Shown here in pieces: positions 8,228-17,659 of a DNA stretch of 64,000 nucleotides. Within the stretch, counting starts at the first letter, position 1. The number at the start of each line of letters is the position of its first letter. Made by a program: the position numbers and the translations under genes. Source of the stretch: Rahnella ecdela (GTDB lineage Bacteria; Pseudomonadota; Gammaproteobacteria; Enterobacterales; Enterobacteriaceae); NCBI RefSeq assembly GCF_019049625.1, contig NZ_JAFMOY010000111.1, forward strand, positions 1 to 64,000, given 5' to 3'. The notes under the pieces are model-generated. The model was not told the origin of the DNA. It was given only the letters and a program-made list of their open reading frames with translations, and made no database searches.

Positions 8228-8947
8228 TCAGAAAAAATGGACCCATAAACTCGAAATCGGCATGGCCAGCACCAGCGCGGGCAACATGTTGGCGACCGGA
8301 AAGATTTTGATGCCGCAGATACGAAAACCGGTGGCGAACATCAATACACCGCCGACGGCAGAGAAATCCGCCTGCATTTGGGGCGTGGTCAGCGGCAGAA
8401 TAAACACCGCGCCGTACGCCAGCAGCAACTGGATGATCAGCTGCGGTACCGCGACGACGGCCACTGCAAAACCGAGCGTGGTGGCAAAAATGGCGGCGGT
8501 GAACAGATCGAGGAACGATTTGGCGATCAGCACGCTGGTATCGCCGGTCATGCCTTCATGCATGGAGCCGAAAATCCCGGTGCCGCTGGCGCAGAACAAC
8601 ACGATAATTGCCACGTAGCTTTGCAGGAACTTCTCCTGAGATTCCTGATCGCCTGGATCGGATTTGACAAAAATCTCTACCAGACTGCGGGCTTTGCTGC
8701 CCAGTTTGCCGATGCCTTTCTCCAGATAACAAAGTTCACCCAGCAACGCGCCGAGGATCACCGACAGCACCATCACCGGCATGTGGCTGACTTTCACCAC
8801 CAGCACGATGCCCATACACATGGAGGCCGCCCCGAAAATGAGCGGCATGGAGTTACGCAGACGTTCCGGCAGGCGGTTACTGAGCAACGCGCCGACAATC
8901 CCGCCGAGCAAAACGGCAGAGCCGTTGATATAAGGTCCGATAATCAC
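8228..8947 (-). CDS. DUF554 inner-membrane protein
   Basis: This 239-residue integral membrane protein belongs to the DUF554 (YdfK/YqgA-like) family. It has about six or seven hydrophobic helices, with the [14 protein letters not shown] glycine-rich first segment and a [14 protein letters not shown] motif near the C-terminus. Its start codon overlaps the stop of the ubiX-type gene by 4 bp (ATGA), so the two are translationally coupled and it belongs to the aromatic-acid operon. The family function is unknown. Here a role in moving protocatechuate, catechol or a related compound across the inner membrane is a reasonable guess. Confidence 0.85.
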   Translation of the reverse strand: MIIGPYINGSAVLLGGIVGALLSNRLPERLRNSMPLIFGAASMCMGIVLVVKVSHMPVMVLSVILGALLGELCYLEKGIGKLGSKARSLVEIFVKSDPGDQESQEKFLQSYVAIIVLFCASGTGIFGSMHEGMTGDTSVLIAKSFLDLFTAAIFATTLGFAVAVVAVPQLIIQLLLAYGAVFILPLTTPQMQADFSAVGGVLMFATGFRICGIKIFPVANMLPALVLAMPISSLWVHFF

Positions 8948-9564
8948 GGGTTATTACTCCTGGTCATTAACGTCATGTTTTCGCCCCAGCGGGGCAGATC
9001 GGCACAGTCCAGATCCAGCAGTCCCAACGCCCGCGCCACGCTGTGCGCGATGATGTCTTCCACACTGGTGGGTCTGGCGTAAAGGGCAGGAACCGGCGGA
9101 AAAACAATGCCGCCGCATTCCGTGACCTGTTGCATGTTGCGTAAATGCCCCGCGTGCAGCGGCGTTTCACGCACCATCATCACCAGCCGGCGTCGTTCTT
9201 TTAAAACGACGTCTGCCGCCCGCGTCAGCAGGTTATCCGTCAGGCCATTGGCCACTGCCGCCAGGGTATGCATTGAACACGGCGCCACCAGCATGCCGAG
9301 CGTACGGAACGATCCGCTGGCGATGGCCGCACCGACTGCGCGGAAGGGATACACCACATCCGCCAGATCAGCCACGTCCGCTTCGGTCAGCGTGGTTTCA
9401 TGTTCCCGGTTGAGGTGCCCGGCCGGTGAAATCACCAGATGCGTTTCCACATCCAGCTGGCGCAGGTAACGCAACGCCTGAACGCCATAGGAAAACCCGG
9501 ACGCACCGCTGATCCCGACGATCACACGGGGCTTCTGTGAGGCTTTCAATACAGACCCTGACAT
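8944..9564 (-). CDS. UbiX-family flavin prenyltransferase
   Basis: This 206-residue flavoprotein makes prenylated FMN, the cofactor of UbiD-type decarboxylases. Family motifs are visible: the phosphate-binding GISGASG (residues 17-23), [21 protein letters not shown] in the FMN/isoprenoid pocket, and the [11 protein letters not shown] segment. It sits 9 bp downstream of a UbiD-type gene, the usual pairing (BsdB/VdcB/KpdB with C partners). It is therefore the dedicated partner of that decarboxylase rather than the ubiquinone-biosynthesis copy, which is normally elsewhere. Confidence 0.92.
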   Translation of the reverse strand: MSGSVLKASQKPRVIVGISGASGFSYGVQALRYLRQLDVETHLVISPAGHLNREHETTLTEADVADLADVVYPFRAVGAAIASGSFRTLGMLVAPCSMHTLAAVANGLTDNLLTRAADVVLKERRRLVMMVRETPLHAGHLRNMQQVTECGGIVFPPVPALYARPTSVEDIIAHSVARALGLLDLDCADLPRWGENMTLMTRSNNP

Positions 9565-9573
9565 GCTGTTTCC

Positions 9574-11061
9574 TTATTTTTTGTTGAAGCCCGGAATAAA
9601 GCGGTTTACATCCACGTCGAGGAACTCGCTGCGCTGGAAATTCGCTTTCAGGTTGTAAGGTACTGTGCAGTCGAAAATGGTTTTGCAGGCAATACCGTGG
9701 TCGCGTACCGACGGGCTGAAGGCCGGATCGGAAGACGGATCGAGCGGATGGCAACGCACGCCGGGAATAAAGACGGTGCTGACGTCTCCCTGATAGCGGG
9801 TGGTCATCGCCCAGATCACGTCGTTAAGGTCGAAGACATCGACATCTTCATCCACCAGCATCACGTGTTTCAGCTCAGAGAAAGCAGCAAACGCCAGCAG
9901 TGCGGCCTGACGCTGACGACCTTCATCGGCCGCAAAGCGCTTTTTCACCTGCAAAACCGCGAGGTATTTACCGGTACCCGGTGACGGGCAATGAACGTTC
10001 TGTACAAAGCCCGGCAGCGCGCGTTCCACCATCTGCAAGATGCTGGCTTCAGTCGGAATACCGGCCATGTTGGTGTGTTCGTCGCTTGGTCCGATACAGG
10101 TTTGCAGGATCGGATGGCGGCGGTGCGTAATGGCTTTGACTTTAATGACCGGCACTTCGGCCTGCGCCGCACCGGTGTAACCTGGGAATTCCGGCATGGC
10201 TTTGCCGGTATTGGTGTTCTGGTCTTCGCGAACGCGGTAGTTCGGTACCAGTTCGCCTTCAATAACCACTTCAGCGTTGGCAATACCGCGCGCATTGACG
10301 GTGAGTGCATCCACCAGTTCGACGGCCTGATTACGCAGGCTGCCGGCGATTGACAGTTCGTCAAAGCCCAGTGGTGTGGTTGGCGGCTCAAAACAGGCAC
10401 CGATTTCAATCGCCGGATCAACGCCAATGCTGATGGTGATCGGCAGCGGTTTGCCTGCGGCTTCGGCTTTCTGGCGGAACACGTCCAGGTGACGGCCCGG
10501 CACAAAGTACATGGAGATTTCATCTTTGCTCTGCACGCACAGGCGGTGAATGGTGACGTCGTGCTCACCGGTTTCAGGATCAGCGGCGTAGCACATGCCG
10601 AGTGTGAAATACGGACCGGCATCTTCCGGCGTATTGGTCGGCGCTGGCAGGATTTTCAGAATATCGAAATCCGGGTCGGTAGCCAGATGTACCACTTCCT
10701 GACAGACCGCTTTTTCACGCGGAATAACAATAGGCGGAATAGGATTCGACACGGAGTCTTTCAGCATAAACGCCAGATTTTCCGGCGTGGTACCAAACAG
10801 ACGGGCCACACGTTTACGCGAAGACAGCAGGCCAATCAGCACCCGCATGTCGTTATAGCCTTTGACCTTATTAAAGATCATCGCCGGACCGATTTGGGTC
10901 GGACGTTTCACGGTGCCGTGCGCACCGACGTAGCGGTATACACCGGATAACTCCGCAATCGGATCCACAGGCTCATCGGTGTAGATCAGTTCATCGTCGT
11001 ACTGGCTTAACACCGCCAGCGCGGACCGGAGATCCGTCACTTTTATTTGTTCTTCAGACAT
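9574..11061 (-). CDS. aroY: UbiD-family protocatechuate/gallate decarboxylase (AroY-like)
   Basis: This 495-residue prenyl-FMN-dependent decarboxylase is closest, by the sequence I recall, to Klebsiella/Enterobacter AroY. Shared blocks include TVKRPTQIGPAM, APTNTPEDAGP, TIHRLCVQ, RQKAEAAGKPLPITI, PEFPGYTGAA, LVDEDVDVFDLNDVIWAMTTR and GIACKTIFDCTVPY. AroY converts protocatechuate to catechol, and gallate decarboxylases (LpdC) fall in the same clade. It is the first gene of a likely five-gene operon with ubiX-type, DUF554 and two exported enzymes, and it is divergent from a LysR regulator 155 bp away. Substrate (protocatechuate versus gallate or 4-hydroxybenzoate) is inferred. Confidence 0.88.
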   Translation of the reverse strand: MSEEQIKVTDLRSALAVLSQYDDELIYTDEPVDPIAELSGVYRYVGAHGTVKRPTQIGPAMIFNKVKGYNDMRVLIGLLSSRKRVARLFGTTPENLAFMLKDSVSNPIPPIVIPREKAVCQEVVHLATDPDFDILKILPAPTNTPEDAGPYFTLGMCYAADPETGEHDVTIHRLCVQSKDEISMYFVPGRHLDVFRQKAEAAGKPLPITISIGVDPAIEIGACFEPPTTPLGFDELSIAGSLRNQAVELVDALTVNARGIANAEVVIEGELVPNYRVREDQNTNTGKAMPEFPGYTGAAQAEVPVIKVKAITHRRHPILQTCIGPSDEHTNMAGIPTEASILQMVERALPGFVQNVHCPSPGTGKYLAVLQVKKRFAADEGRQRQAALLAFAAFSELKHVMLVDEDVDVFDLNDVIWAMTTRYQGDVSTVFIPGVRCHPLDPSSDPAFSPSVRDHGIACKTIFDCTVPYNLKANFQRSEFLDVDVNRFIPGFNKK

Positions 11062-11144
11062 CTTTTGCCCCTTAAAGTTATGTCATCGAGGATGCACCGG
11101 CAGGCTCTTCATCGCCGCTGCCCGGTCAGTTTGCAAAGGATCGC

Positions 11145-11183
11145 TGATAAGAGTCCAATAACAATACACCGCTCTTTGATAAG
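11145..11183. promoter_or_regulatory. Direct repeats between aroY and its LysR regulator
   Basis: The heptamer TGATAAG occurs at 11145-11151 and again at 11177-11183, 32 bp (three helical turns) apart, in the divergent intergenic region. Helically phased repeats here are candidates for binding by the adjacent LysR protein. Confidence 0.35.
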
Positions 11184-11216
11184 GGATTATTATGAGAAAA
11201 ACGCACCGGAGGACAT

Positions 11217-12122
11217 ATGGATTACCGACAATTACACTCGTTTGTGGTGCTGGCTGAAGTGCTGCATTTTGGTAAAGCCGCCCTGCAACTGAACATCGCG
11301 CAGCCTGCATTAAGTCAGCAAATCAAGCAGCTGGAACAATCCCTGGGGATCCCGCTTTTCACCCGCGACAAGCGCCACGTGGCGCTGACGTTCGAGGGGC
11401 TGCAACTGGTCGAAGAAGCGCGTATTGCCATCACGCACTACGAGAGATTTCTCGAGAACGCGCGCAGTTTGCGACAGGGACACAAAGGGCAGCTGAAGAT
11501 CGGCTATGTCGGGTCGTCGATTCTGGATCCGGCGCTGGCGCTGTTAATTAATGGTTACCGCAGGCAGAAACCCGATATTGAGATCGTCATTGAGGAACAT
11601 AACGTTCACGAGCAGCTAACACTTTTGCTCAATTATCAGCTGGATATCGCCCTCGTCCGGTCGCCAGTTCCGCGATTCCCTGAACTGGAATATCTGGATA
11701 TCGCCACCCGCCCGCTGATCGCCGTGCTGCCACGCGATCATCCCGCCGGTTCCGGCCAAAAAATCTCGCTTTCGTCGCTGTCGGAGTCGCCTTTTCTTAT
11801 CCAGAAAGATCCGCCGGGCGTTGGCCTTGGCTGGTCAGCGATTAACGCCTGCGAACAGGCGGGATTTGTGCCGCAGAAAATTCAGTTCACGCGGGATGTT
11901 TCTGCGGCCATCGGGCTGGTATCGATGGGCATGGGCGTCACGCTGGTGCCGGAAACCCAGCGCTCAATGATGATTTCCGATGTGAATTACTGTTTTCTGA
12001 CCGATCCCGGTGCGACCACCACGCTGACCCTCAGCTGGCAGCGGCATCTGAAAAATAAAGCGCTGGCAGATTTCATCCGTTACGCACGGGAGCTGACCAG
12101 AGCGGTGGCTGAAAAAATGTAA
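11217..12122 (+). CDS. LysR-family regulator (aromatic operon)
   Basis: This 301-residue LysR-type transcriptional regulator has an N-terminal winged helix-turn-helix (about residues 1-60; AALQLNIAQPALSQQIKQLE) and a C-terminal periplasmic-binding-like effector domain (about 90-295). The sequence is of the BenM/CatM-like sort that senses aromatic acids. It is divergently transcribed from the aroY-type operon, so it is probably its activator, with protocatechuate, gallate or a downstream metabolite as inducer. AGGA lies upstream of the ATG. Confidence 0.9.
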   Translation: MDYRQLHSFVVLAEVLHFGKAALQLNIAQPALSQQIKQLEQSLGIPLFTRDKRHVALTFEGLQLVEEARIAITHYERFLENARSLRQGHKGQLKIGYVGSSILDPALALLINGYRRQKPDIEIVIEEHNVHEQLTLLLNYQLDIALVRSPVPRFPELEYLDIATRPLIAVLPRDHPAGSGQKISLSSLSESPFLIQKDPPGVGLGWSAINACEQAGFVPQKIQFTRDVSAAIGLVSMGMGVTLVPETQRSMMISDVNYCFLTDPGATTTLTLSWQRHLKNKALADFIRYARELTRAVAEKM

Positions 12123-12298
12123 ATACGGATGAGGAAAACCCTCTTCCGCCGGGATTTACAATTTCTGCTCATGGCCCTTGCGGTATTCAGGACTAATCCG
12201 ATCGCCATCGCCGACTATGCTTAAGGCTTCGCTATAAAAAAAAGCGCGTCATCAGCGCAGGCATAAAGCATCTCATTTGGTAATCCCGGAGGTCTGGC

Positions 12299-12835
12299 AT
12301 GAGCAACCACGACGAAATCCACACATCCCACCTGAAACTGAAAGTGAACGGCCAGATCCGACAACTGGTCGTTGATACGCGCACCACGCTGCTGGATGCG
12401 TTACGAGAGAACCTGCAACTGACCGGCACCAAAAAGGGCTGCGACCACGGTCAGTGCGGAGCCTGTACGGTGATCGTCGACGGACGGCGCATTAATTCCT
12501 GCCTGACGCTGGCGGTGATGCAGCAGGATGCTGAGGTCACCACCATTGAAGGACTGGGCACACCGGATAATCTGCACCCGATGCAGGCAGCCTTTATCAG
12601 GCACGACGGCTACCAGTGCGGTTACTGCACACCGGGGCAAATCTGCTCCTCGGTGGCCGTTTTGCATGAGATCGAAAATGGTATCCCGAGCCATGTCACT
12701 CACGATCTGGTTTCTCCTCCTCAGTGCACCGCAGATGAAATTCGCGAACGCATGAGCGGCAATATTTGCCGCTGCGGCGCGTATTCCAACATACTCGCGG
12801 CGATTGAAGACGTCGCCGGGGGGCAAAAATCATGA
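12299..12835 (+). CDS. paoA: PaoA-like [2Fe-2S] subunit of molybdenum aldehyde oxidase, no Tat leader
   Basis: This 178-residue protein is the electron-transfer subunit of a xanthine-oxidase-family enzyme. Eight cysteines bind two [2Fe-2S] clusters: the plant-ferredoxin type [11 protein letters not shown]...C and the helical type CGYCTPGQ...CRC. It resembles E. coli PaoA, which is longer because of a Tat signal. Here an in-frame TAA at 12281-12283, only 18 bases before the ATG, excludes an N-terminal extension, so this version should be cytoplasmic. A strong SD (CGGAGG) precedes the start. It is the first gene of paoABC, which oxidises aromatic aldehydes to acids. Confidence 0.88.
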   Translation: MSNHDEIHTSHLKLKVNGQIRQLVVDTRTTLLDALRENLQLTGTKKGCDHGQCGACTVIVDGRRINSCLTLAVMQQDAEVTTIEGLGTPDNLHPMQAAFIRHDGYQCGYCTPGQICSSVAVLHEIENGIPSHVTHDLVSPPQCTADEIRERMSGNICRCGAYSNILAAIEDVAGGQKS

Positions 12836-13782
12836 AGGCTTTCACATATGAGCGGGTGCAAACGCCTGCCGATGCCGCCGCCAGTGCTTTACAGCATCCC
12901 GGTGCAAAATTTATCGCGGGCGGCACCAACCTGCTGGATCTGATGAAACTTGAGATCGAGCAGCCCTCGCATCTGATCGACGTTAACGGTCTGGCGCTGG
13001 AAACCATTGAGCCAGACGGCAAAGGCGGTCTGCGCATAGGCGCGCTGGTGCGCAATACCGATCTGGCGGCTGATTTACGTATCCGCCGTGATTATGCCGT
13101 GCTTTCACGCGCCTTGCTGGCCGGAGCCTCCGGCCAGTTACGCAATCAGGCCACTACAGCCGGAAACCTGCTTCAGCGCACCCGCTGCCCGTACTTTTAC
13201 GACACCAATCAGCCCTGCAATAAACGCCAGCCCGGCAGTGGCTGTGCCGCCCTGAAAGGGTTCAGCCGCCAGCATGCGGTAGTTGGCGCAAGTTCGGCCT
13301 GCATCGCCACGCATCCGAGCGATATGGCCGTTGCCATGCAACTGCTGGATGCCGTCGTCGAAACCATCAATCCTGACGGCGTGGTTCGTCGCATTCCGCT
13401 GGCTGACTTCTACCTTTCGCCTGGCGAGACGCCGCATCTGGAGACAGTGCTGGCCGCAGGCGAACTCATCACCGCCGTGACCCTGCCGCCGCCAGCGGGC
13501 GGAACGCAGATTTATACTAAGGTTCGTGACCGGGCGTCTTACGCCTTCGCGCTGGTCTCCGTCGCCGCTATTGTTCAGGCGGATGGCACTGGCCGGGTCG
13601 CACTGGGTGGCGTGGCACATAAACCCTGGCGGCTGGCAGAAGCCGATGCACAGGTGGCACACGGTGCCGGAGAGGTGTACGCGCGGCTCTTCGCTGACGC
13701 GCATCCGACACCTGAAAACGAGTTTAAGCTGATTCTGGCGAAACGAACGCTCGCCTCAGTGCTGGCGCAAGCGAGGGCATAA
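12832..13782 (+). CDS. paoB: PaoB-like FAD subunit of molybdenum aldehyde oxidase
   Basis: This 316-residue FAD-binding subunit has a length close to E. coli PaoB (318). The FAD site shows as [11 protein letters not shown] (about residues 27-37) and the [18 protein letters not shown] region. The cysteines around RCPYFYD and [15 protein letters not shown] match the insertion that carries the extra [4Fe-4S] cluster in PaoABC-type enzymes. It overlaps paoA by 4 bp (ATGA), so the two are translationally coupled. Confidence 0.88.
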   Translation: MKAFTYERVQTPADAAASALQHPGAKFIAGGTNLLDLMKLEIEQPSHLIDVNGLALETIEPDGKGGLRIGALVRNTDLAADLRIRRDYAVLSRALLAGASGQLRNQATTAGNLLQRTRCPYFYDTNQPCNKRQPGSGCAALKGFSRQHAVVGASSACIATHPSDMAVAMQLLDAVVETINPDGVVRRIPLADFYLSPGETPHLETVLAAGELITAVTLPPPAGGTQIYTKVRDRASYAFALVSVAAIVQADGTGRVALGGVAHKPWRLAEADAQVAHGAGEVYARLFADAHPTPENEFKLILAKRTLASVLAQARA

Positions 13783-13786
13783 TCTG

Positions 13787-15985
13787 ATGAAATTTGACAC
13801 TCCTGCACAACAAAATCCCATCGACCAGATGAAGGTTGTCGGCCAGCCCCACGACCGTATCGACGGCCCGCTGAAAACCACCGGTACCGCGCCCTATGCC
13901 TTTGAATGGCATAATGAAGTGCCCGGAGCGGCGTTCGGTTATGTGGTCGGATCCGCCATTGCCAAAGGCCGGATAACCATGATGGACTTACATGCCGCCG
14001 AAAATGCACCCGGCGTGCTGGGGATCGTCACTGCGGAAAACACCGGTAAATTGGGTAAAGGCGACATGAATACCGCCACCCTGCTCGGTGGCCCGAAAAT
14101 TGAACACTACCATCAGGCGATAGCCGTAGTAGTTGCGGAGACTTTCGAGCAGGCGCGTGCTGCCGCATCGCTTATCAACGTGGAATATGAATGCGAGAAA
14201 GGCGCGTACAGCCTGGCGAAACAAAAACCTTCTGTTACCACTCCTCCGGAAGATACGCCGGATAAAACTGCAGGCGATTTCGGCAGCGCGTTCGCCGCCT
14301 CACCGGTGCAACATGACGCCACCTACACAACGCCGGATCAGAGCCATATGGCGATGGAACCGCATGCGTCGCTGGCGGTGTGGGAAGGCGATAAACTCAT
14401 CCTGCGCACCTCGAACCAGATGATTGCCTGGTGTCGGAGCGAACTGTCCAAAACGCTCAAAATACCTGAAGAGAAGATCCGCGTGATTTCGCCGTATATT
14501 GGCGGTGGCTTTGGCGGTAAACTTTTCCTGCGCAGTGATGCGGTGCTGGCGGCGCTGGCGGCTCGTGCGATAAAAAGACCGGTCAAAGTCACCCTGCCAC
14601 GACCGCTGATCCCCAACAACACCACACACCGTCCGGCCACTGTTCAGCACATCCGCATCGGTACCGATGAGAAAGGCCGGATCACCGCCATTGCCCATGA
14701 AAGCTGGTCCGGTAACCTGCCCGGCGGCACACCGGAGATGGCGGTACAGCAAAGTGAACTGCTTTATGCCGGACAAAACCGGCTGACAGGATTGCGGCTG
14801 GCACAGCTGGATTTGCCGGAAGGTAACGCGATGCGTGCGCCCGGCGAAGCGCCTGGCCTGATGGCGCTGGAAATCGCCATCGATGAAGTGGCGGAAAAAG
14901 CCGGTGTCGACCCCGTTGAATTTCGGATTCTCAACGACACGCAGGTGGATCCGCTCCATCCTGAACGGTTCTTCTCACGCCGTCAGCTGATCGAATGCCT
15001 GCGTACAGGCGCGGAGAAATTTGGCTGGCACCGCCGCAACGCTACGCCCGCACAGGAGCGCGACGGAAAGTGGCTGATTGGCATGGGCGTCGCGGCGGGC
15101 TTTCGCAATAATCTGCTGGATAAATCCGGTGCGCGCGTACATCTCGACGCACAGGGCATGGTGACGGTGGAAACCGACATGACGGATATCGGCACCGGCA
15201 GTTACACCATCATCGCGCAAACCGCCGCCGAAATGATGGGTGTGCCACTGGAAAAAGTCGTGGTACGACTGGGGGATTCGGATTTCCCGGTATCAGCCGG
15301 TTCCGGCGGCCAGTGGGGCGCAAATACCTCTACTGCCGGTGTTTATGCCGCCTGCGTAAAACTGCGCGAAGCCATTGCGGAAAAACTCGGGTTTGATGCA
15401 CAGAAATCGGTATTCACCGACGAACTGATTTGTCAGGGCGACCGCACTGCCCCGCTCGCCGACGCGGCGGCCAGCGGCACCCTCACCGTCGAAGACACCA
15501 TCGAATTCGGCGGGCTGGATAAAACATTCCAGCAATCGACCTTCGCGGCACACTTTGTGGAAGTCGGTGTGAATATCGCCACCGGCGAAACCCGCGTCCG
15601 CCGCATGCTGGCCGTTTGTGCCGCGGGCCGGATCCTCAATCCTAAAACCGCACGCAGCCAGGTGATCGGCGCAATGACTATGGGCATCGGCGCGGCGCTC
15701 ACGGAAGAGCTGAACGTCGATACAAATCTGGGGTACTTCGTGAATCACGATCTGGCTGGCTACGAAGTCCCGGTGCATGCCGACATCCCCGATCAGGAGG
15801 TGATTTTCCTCGACGACACCGATCCGGTTTCCTCGCCAATGAAAGCCAAAGGCGTCGGCGAACTCGGTCTGTGCGGCGTCAGCGCCGCTATCGCCAATGC
15901 CATTTATAATGCGACAGGTGTCAGGGTCAGAGATTATCCGGTGACGCTGGATAAATTGATCGCAGGGTTGCCTGAGCTGGAGTGA
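13787..15985 (+). CDS. paoC: PaoC-like molybdopterin subunit of aldehyde oxidase
   Basis: The 732-residue catalytic subunit equals E. coli PaoC in length. The active-site glutamate lies in GVGELGLCG at Glu692, the same number as in E. coli PaoC. Other cofactor-region motifs are GGGFGGKLFLRSD and GSGGQWGANTS. PaoC binds molybdopterin cytosine dinucleotide and oxidises benzaldehyde, vanillin and cinnamaldehyde-type substrates. The partner chaperone gene paoD, which follows paoC in E. coli, is absent here: the next feature is a tRNA. The aldehyde oxidase could feed aromatic acids to the neighbouring decarboxylase. Confidence 0.9.
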   Translation: MKFDTPAQQNPIDQMKVVGQPHDRIDGPLKTTGTAPYAFEWHNEVPGAAFGYVVGSAIAKGRITMMDLHAAENAPGVLGIVTAENTGKLGKGDMNTATLLGGPKIEHYHQAIAVVVAETFEQARAAASLINVEYECEKGAYSLAKQKPSVTTPPEDTPDKTAGDFGSAFAASPVQHDATYTTPDQSHMAMEPHASLAVWEGDKLILRTSNQMIAWCRSELSKTLKIPEEKIRVISPYIGGGFGGKLFLRSDAVLAALAARAIKRPVKVTLPRPLIPNNTTHRPATVQHIRIGTDEKGRITAIAHESWSGNLPGGTPEMAVQQSELLYAGQNRLTGLRLAQLDLPEGNAMRAPGEAPGLMALEIAIDEVAEKAGVDPVEFRILNDTQVDPLHPERFFSRRQLIECLRTGAEKFGWHRRNATPAQERDGKWLIGMGVAAGFRNNLLDKSGARVHLDAQGMVTVETDMTDIGTGSYTIIAQTAAEMMGVPLEKVVVRLGDSDFPVSAGSGGQWGANTSTAGVYAACVKLREAIAEKLGFDAQKSVFTDELICQGDRTAPLADAAASGTLTVEDTIEFGGLDKTFQQSTFAAHFVEVGVNIATGETRVRRMLAVCAAGRILNPKTARSQVIGAMTMGIGAALTEELNVDTNLGYFVNHDLAGYEVPVHADIPDQEVIFLDDTDPVSSPMKAKGVGELGLCGVSAAIANAIYNATGVRVRDYPVTLDKLIAGLPELE

Positions 15986-16161
15986 TATTCCTATTGCCTT
16001 CAGGATACTCTTCAAATTTTTCTTTGAGCTGCATTTTTCCCCTACCTGAGGAGAACAGGAGGGCACTGTCTAAAAAATCTGACACGCGAGACAGAAATAG
16101 ACTGGAAACTGAGATGCTAATCGAAATGAATGTTTGATAATCAGGGAGTTTAGAACAGAAA

Positions 16162-16238
<77 letters not shown>

Positions 16239-16395
16239 TTTTGGAGTGTTACCGGGGAACTACGGGGTGCTAAATTAGTGAAATCTGACGCTGCCGTCAA
16301 GCCCCCTGCGGTGCGTTTGCTGCTTTTCTAATCACCCTATGCAAAATAAGGAGTTAGCACCGGCTTCATGACGAAAATTCCACCGGTGCCACGCG

Positions 16396-17649
16396 TTACG
16401 GACGGACTAAATCGTCGCCGTAACCAACCCATTTGTAGGTCGTCAGGGCTTCTAATCCCATCGGGCCGCGGGCGTGCAGTTTTTGGGTACTGACCGCCAC
16501 TTCTGCGCCTAAGCCGAACTGTCCGCCGTCGGTGAAACGGGTGCTGGCGTTGACGTACACCGCCGAGGAATCCACTTCACGCACGAAACGGTCGGCACTG
16601 CTGATGGAACGGGTGAGGATCGCATCGGAATGCTCGGTGCCGTAGGTGCGGATATGCGCCACGGCGGCGTCCAGATCGGCGACAACCGTAACGTTCAGAT
16701 CCAGCGACAGCCATTCGTCCGAATAATCTTCTTCGGTCACCGCCAGCACTTTCGCCGGGCCGTTTTGCAGATACGGCATCGCAGATTCGCTGGCGTGCAG
16801 CGTGACACCTGCGCGGTGCATTTTGTCGCTCAGTTCCGGCAGGAATCGGGCGGCAATAGCGTCATGCACCAGCACGGTTTCGAGGCTGTTACAGGCGCTC
16901 GGACGCTGCACTTTCGCGCTTTCCAGCACAGTCAGCGCTTTATCGAAATCAACGCTTTCATCCACAAACGTATGACATACGCCGATACCGCCGGTGATCA
17001 CCGGAATGGTGGACTGTTCGCGGCACAATTTGTGCAGCGCCGCGCCACCGCGTGGGATCAGCATGTCGACGTATTTATCCAGACGCAGCAGTTCCGCCAC
17101 CAGCGCGCGATCCGGGCTTTCAATCGCCTGAACCGCCGCTTTCGGCAGTCCGCACTCTTCCAGTGCCATCTGGATGACGTTAACCGTCGCCTGATTGGTG
17201 TGATGCGTTTCTTTGCCGCCGCGCAGGATAACGGCGTTGCCGGTTTTCAGGCACAAGCTGGCGACGTCGATGGTCACGTTCGGACGCGCTTCATAAATCA
17301 CGCCGATCACGCCGAGCGGCACACGGCGGCGTTCGAGACGCAAACCGCTGTCCTGCTGTGAACCGTCAATCACCTGCCCGACCGGATCGCTCAGGCGGCA
17401 GACATCGCGCACGTCGCTGGCAATCGCCGATAAACGTGCGGGCGTCAGCAGCAGGCGGTCTAATAACGCTTCGCTCATACCGCTTTCACGTGCTGCGGCC
17501 ATGTCGAGTTCGTTGGCAAGAATAATGCTCTGGCTGTTGGCCTCAAGCATGTCGGCCATCAGCATCAGCGCACGGTTTTTCTGCGCGGTGCTGAGGGTGG
17601 AAAGCTGCCAGGACGCGGCTTTCGCGGCCTTGCCCATCTCGTTAAGCAT
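16396..17649 (-). CDS. proA: Glutamate-5-semialdehyde dehydrogenase ProA
   Basis: This 417-residue NADPH-dependent enzyme reduces gamma-glutamyl phosphate to glutamate-5-semialdehyde, the second step of proline synthesis. The catalytic cysteine lies in [12 protein letters not shown] chose the ATG at 17649 (MLNEMGK), 10 bases after the proB stop. It is preceded by AAGGAG and matches the E. coli start and length of 417. The longer open frame would overlap proB. It forms an operon with proB. Confidence 0.97.
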   Translation of the reverse strand: MLNEMGKAAKAASWQLSTLSTAQKNRALMLMADMLEANSQSIILANELDMAAARESGMSEALLDRLLLTPARLSAIASDVRDVCRLSDPVGQVIDGSQQDSGLRLERRRVPLGVIGVIYEARPNVTIDVASLCLKTGNAVILRGGKETHHTNQATVNVIQMALEECGLPKAAVQAIESPDRALVAELLRLDKYVDMLIPRGGAALHKLCREQSTIPVITGGIGVCHTFVDESVDFDKALTVLESAKVQRPSACNSLETVLVHDAIAARFLPELSDKMHRAGVTLHASESAMPYLQNGPAKVLAVTEEDYSDEWLSLDLNVTVVADLDAAVAHIRTYGTEHSDAILTRSISSADRFVREVDSSAVYVNASTRFTDGGQFGLGAEVAVSTQKLHARGPMGLEALTTYKWVGYGDDLVRP

Positions 17650-17659
17650 GGAAAACTCC

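Noticed and set aside
5827..8378. Long plus-strand open frames (5827-6471 and 6731-7501) opposite the exported enzymes
   Set aside because: They lie antisense to genes with clear signal peptides and intact active-site or repeat motifs, and their own residues show no domain. They are shadows of G+C-rich codon use.
8378..9082. 234-codon plus-strand frame across the DUF554/ubiX junction
   Set aside because: Antisense to two recognised families, His/Arg-rich composition typical of a shadow frame.
12299..15985. The molybdenum hydroxylase as the xanthine dehydrogenase of the purine pathway
   Set aside because: Subunit sizes, the extra cysteines of the FAD subunit and Glu692 fit PaoABC, and the genes lie 25 kb from the hpx block beside aromatic genes.
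15986..16161. Attachment site or duplicated tRNA end downstream of tRNA-Thr
   Set aside because: By eye no repeat of the tRNA 3' end was found in the window and no integrase gene lies near; island status stays a hypothesis.
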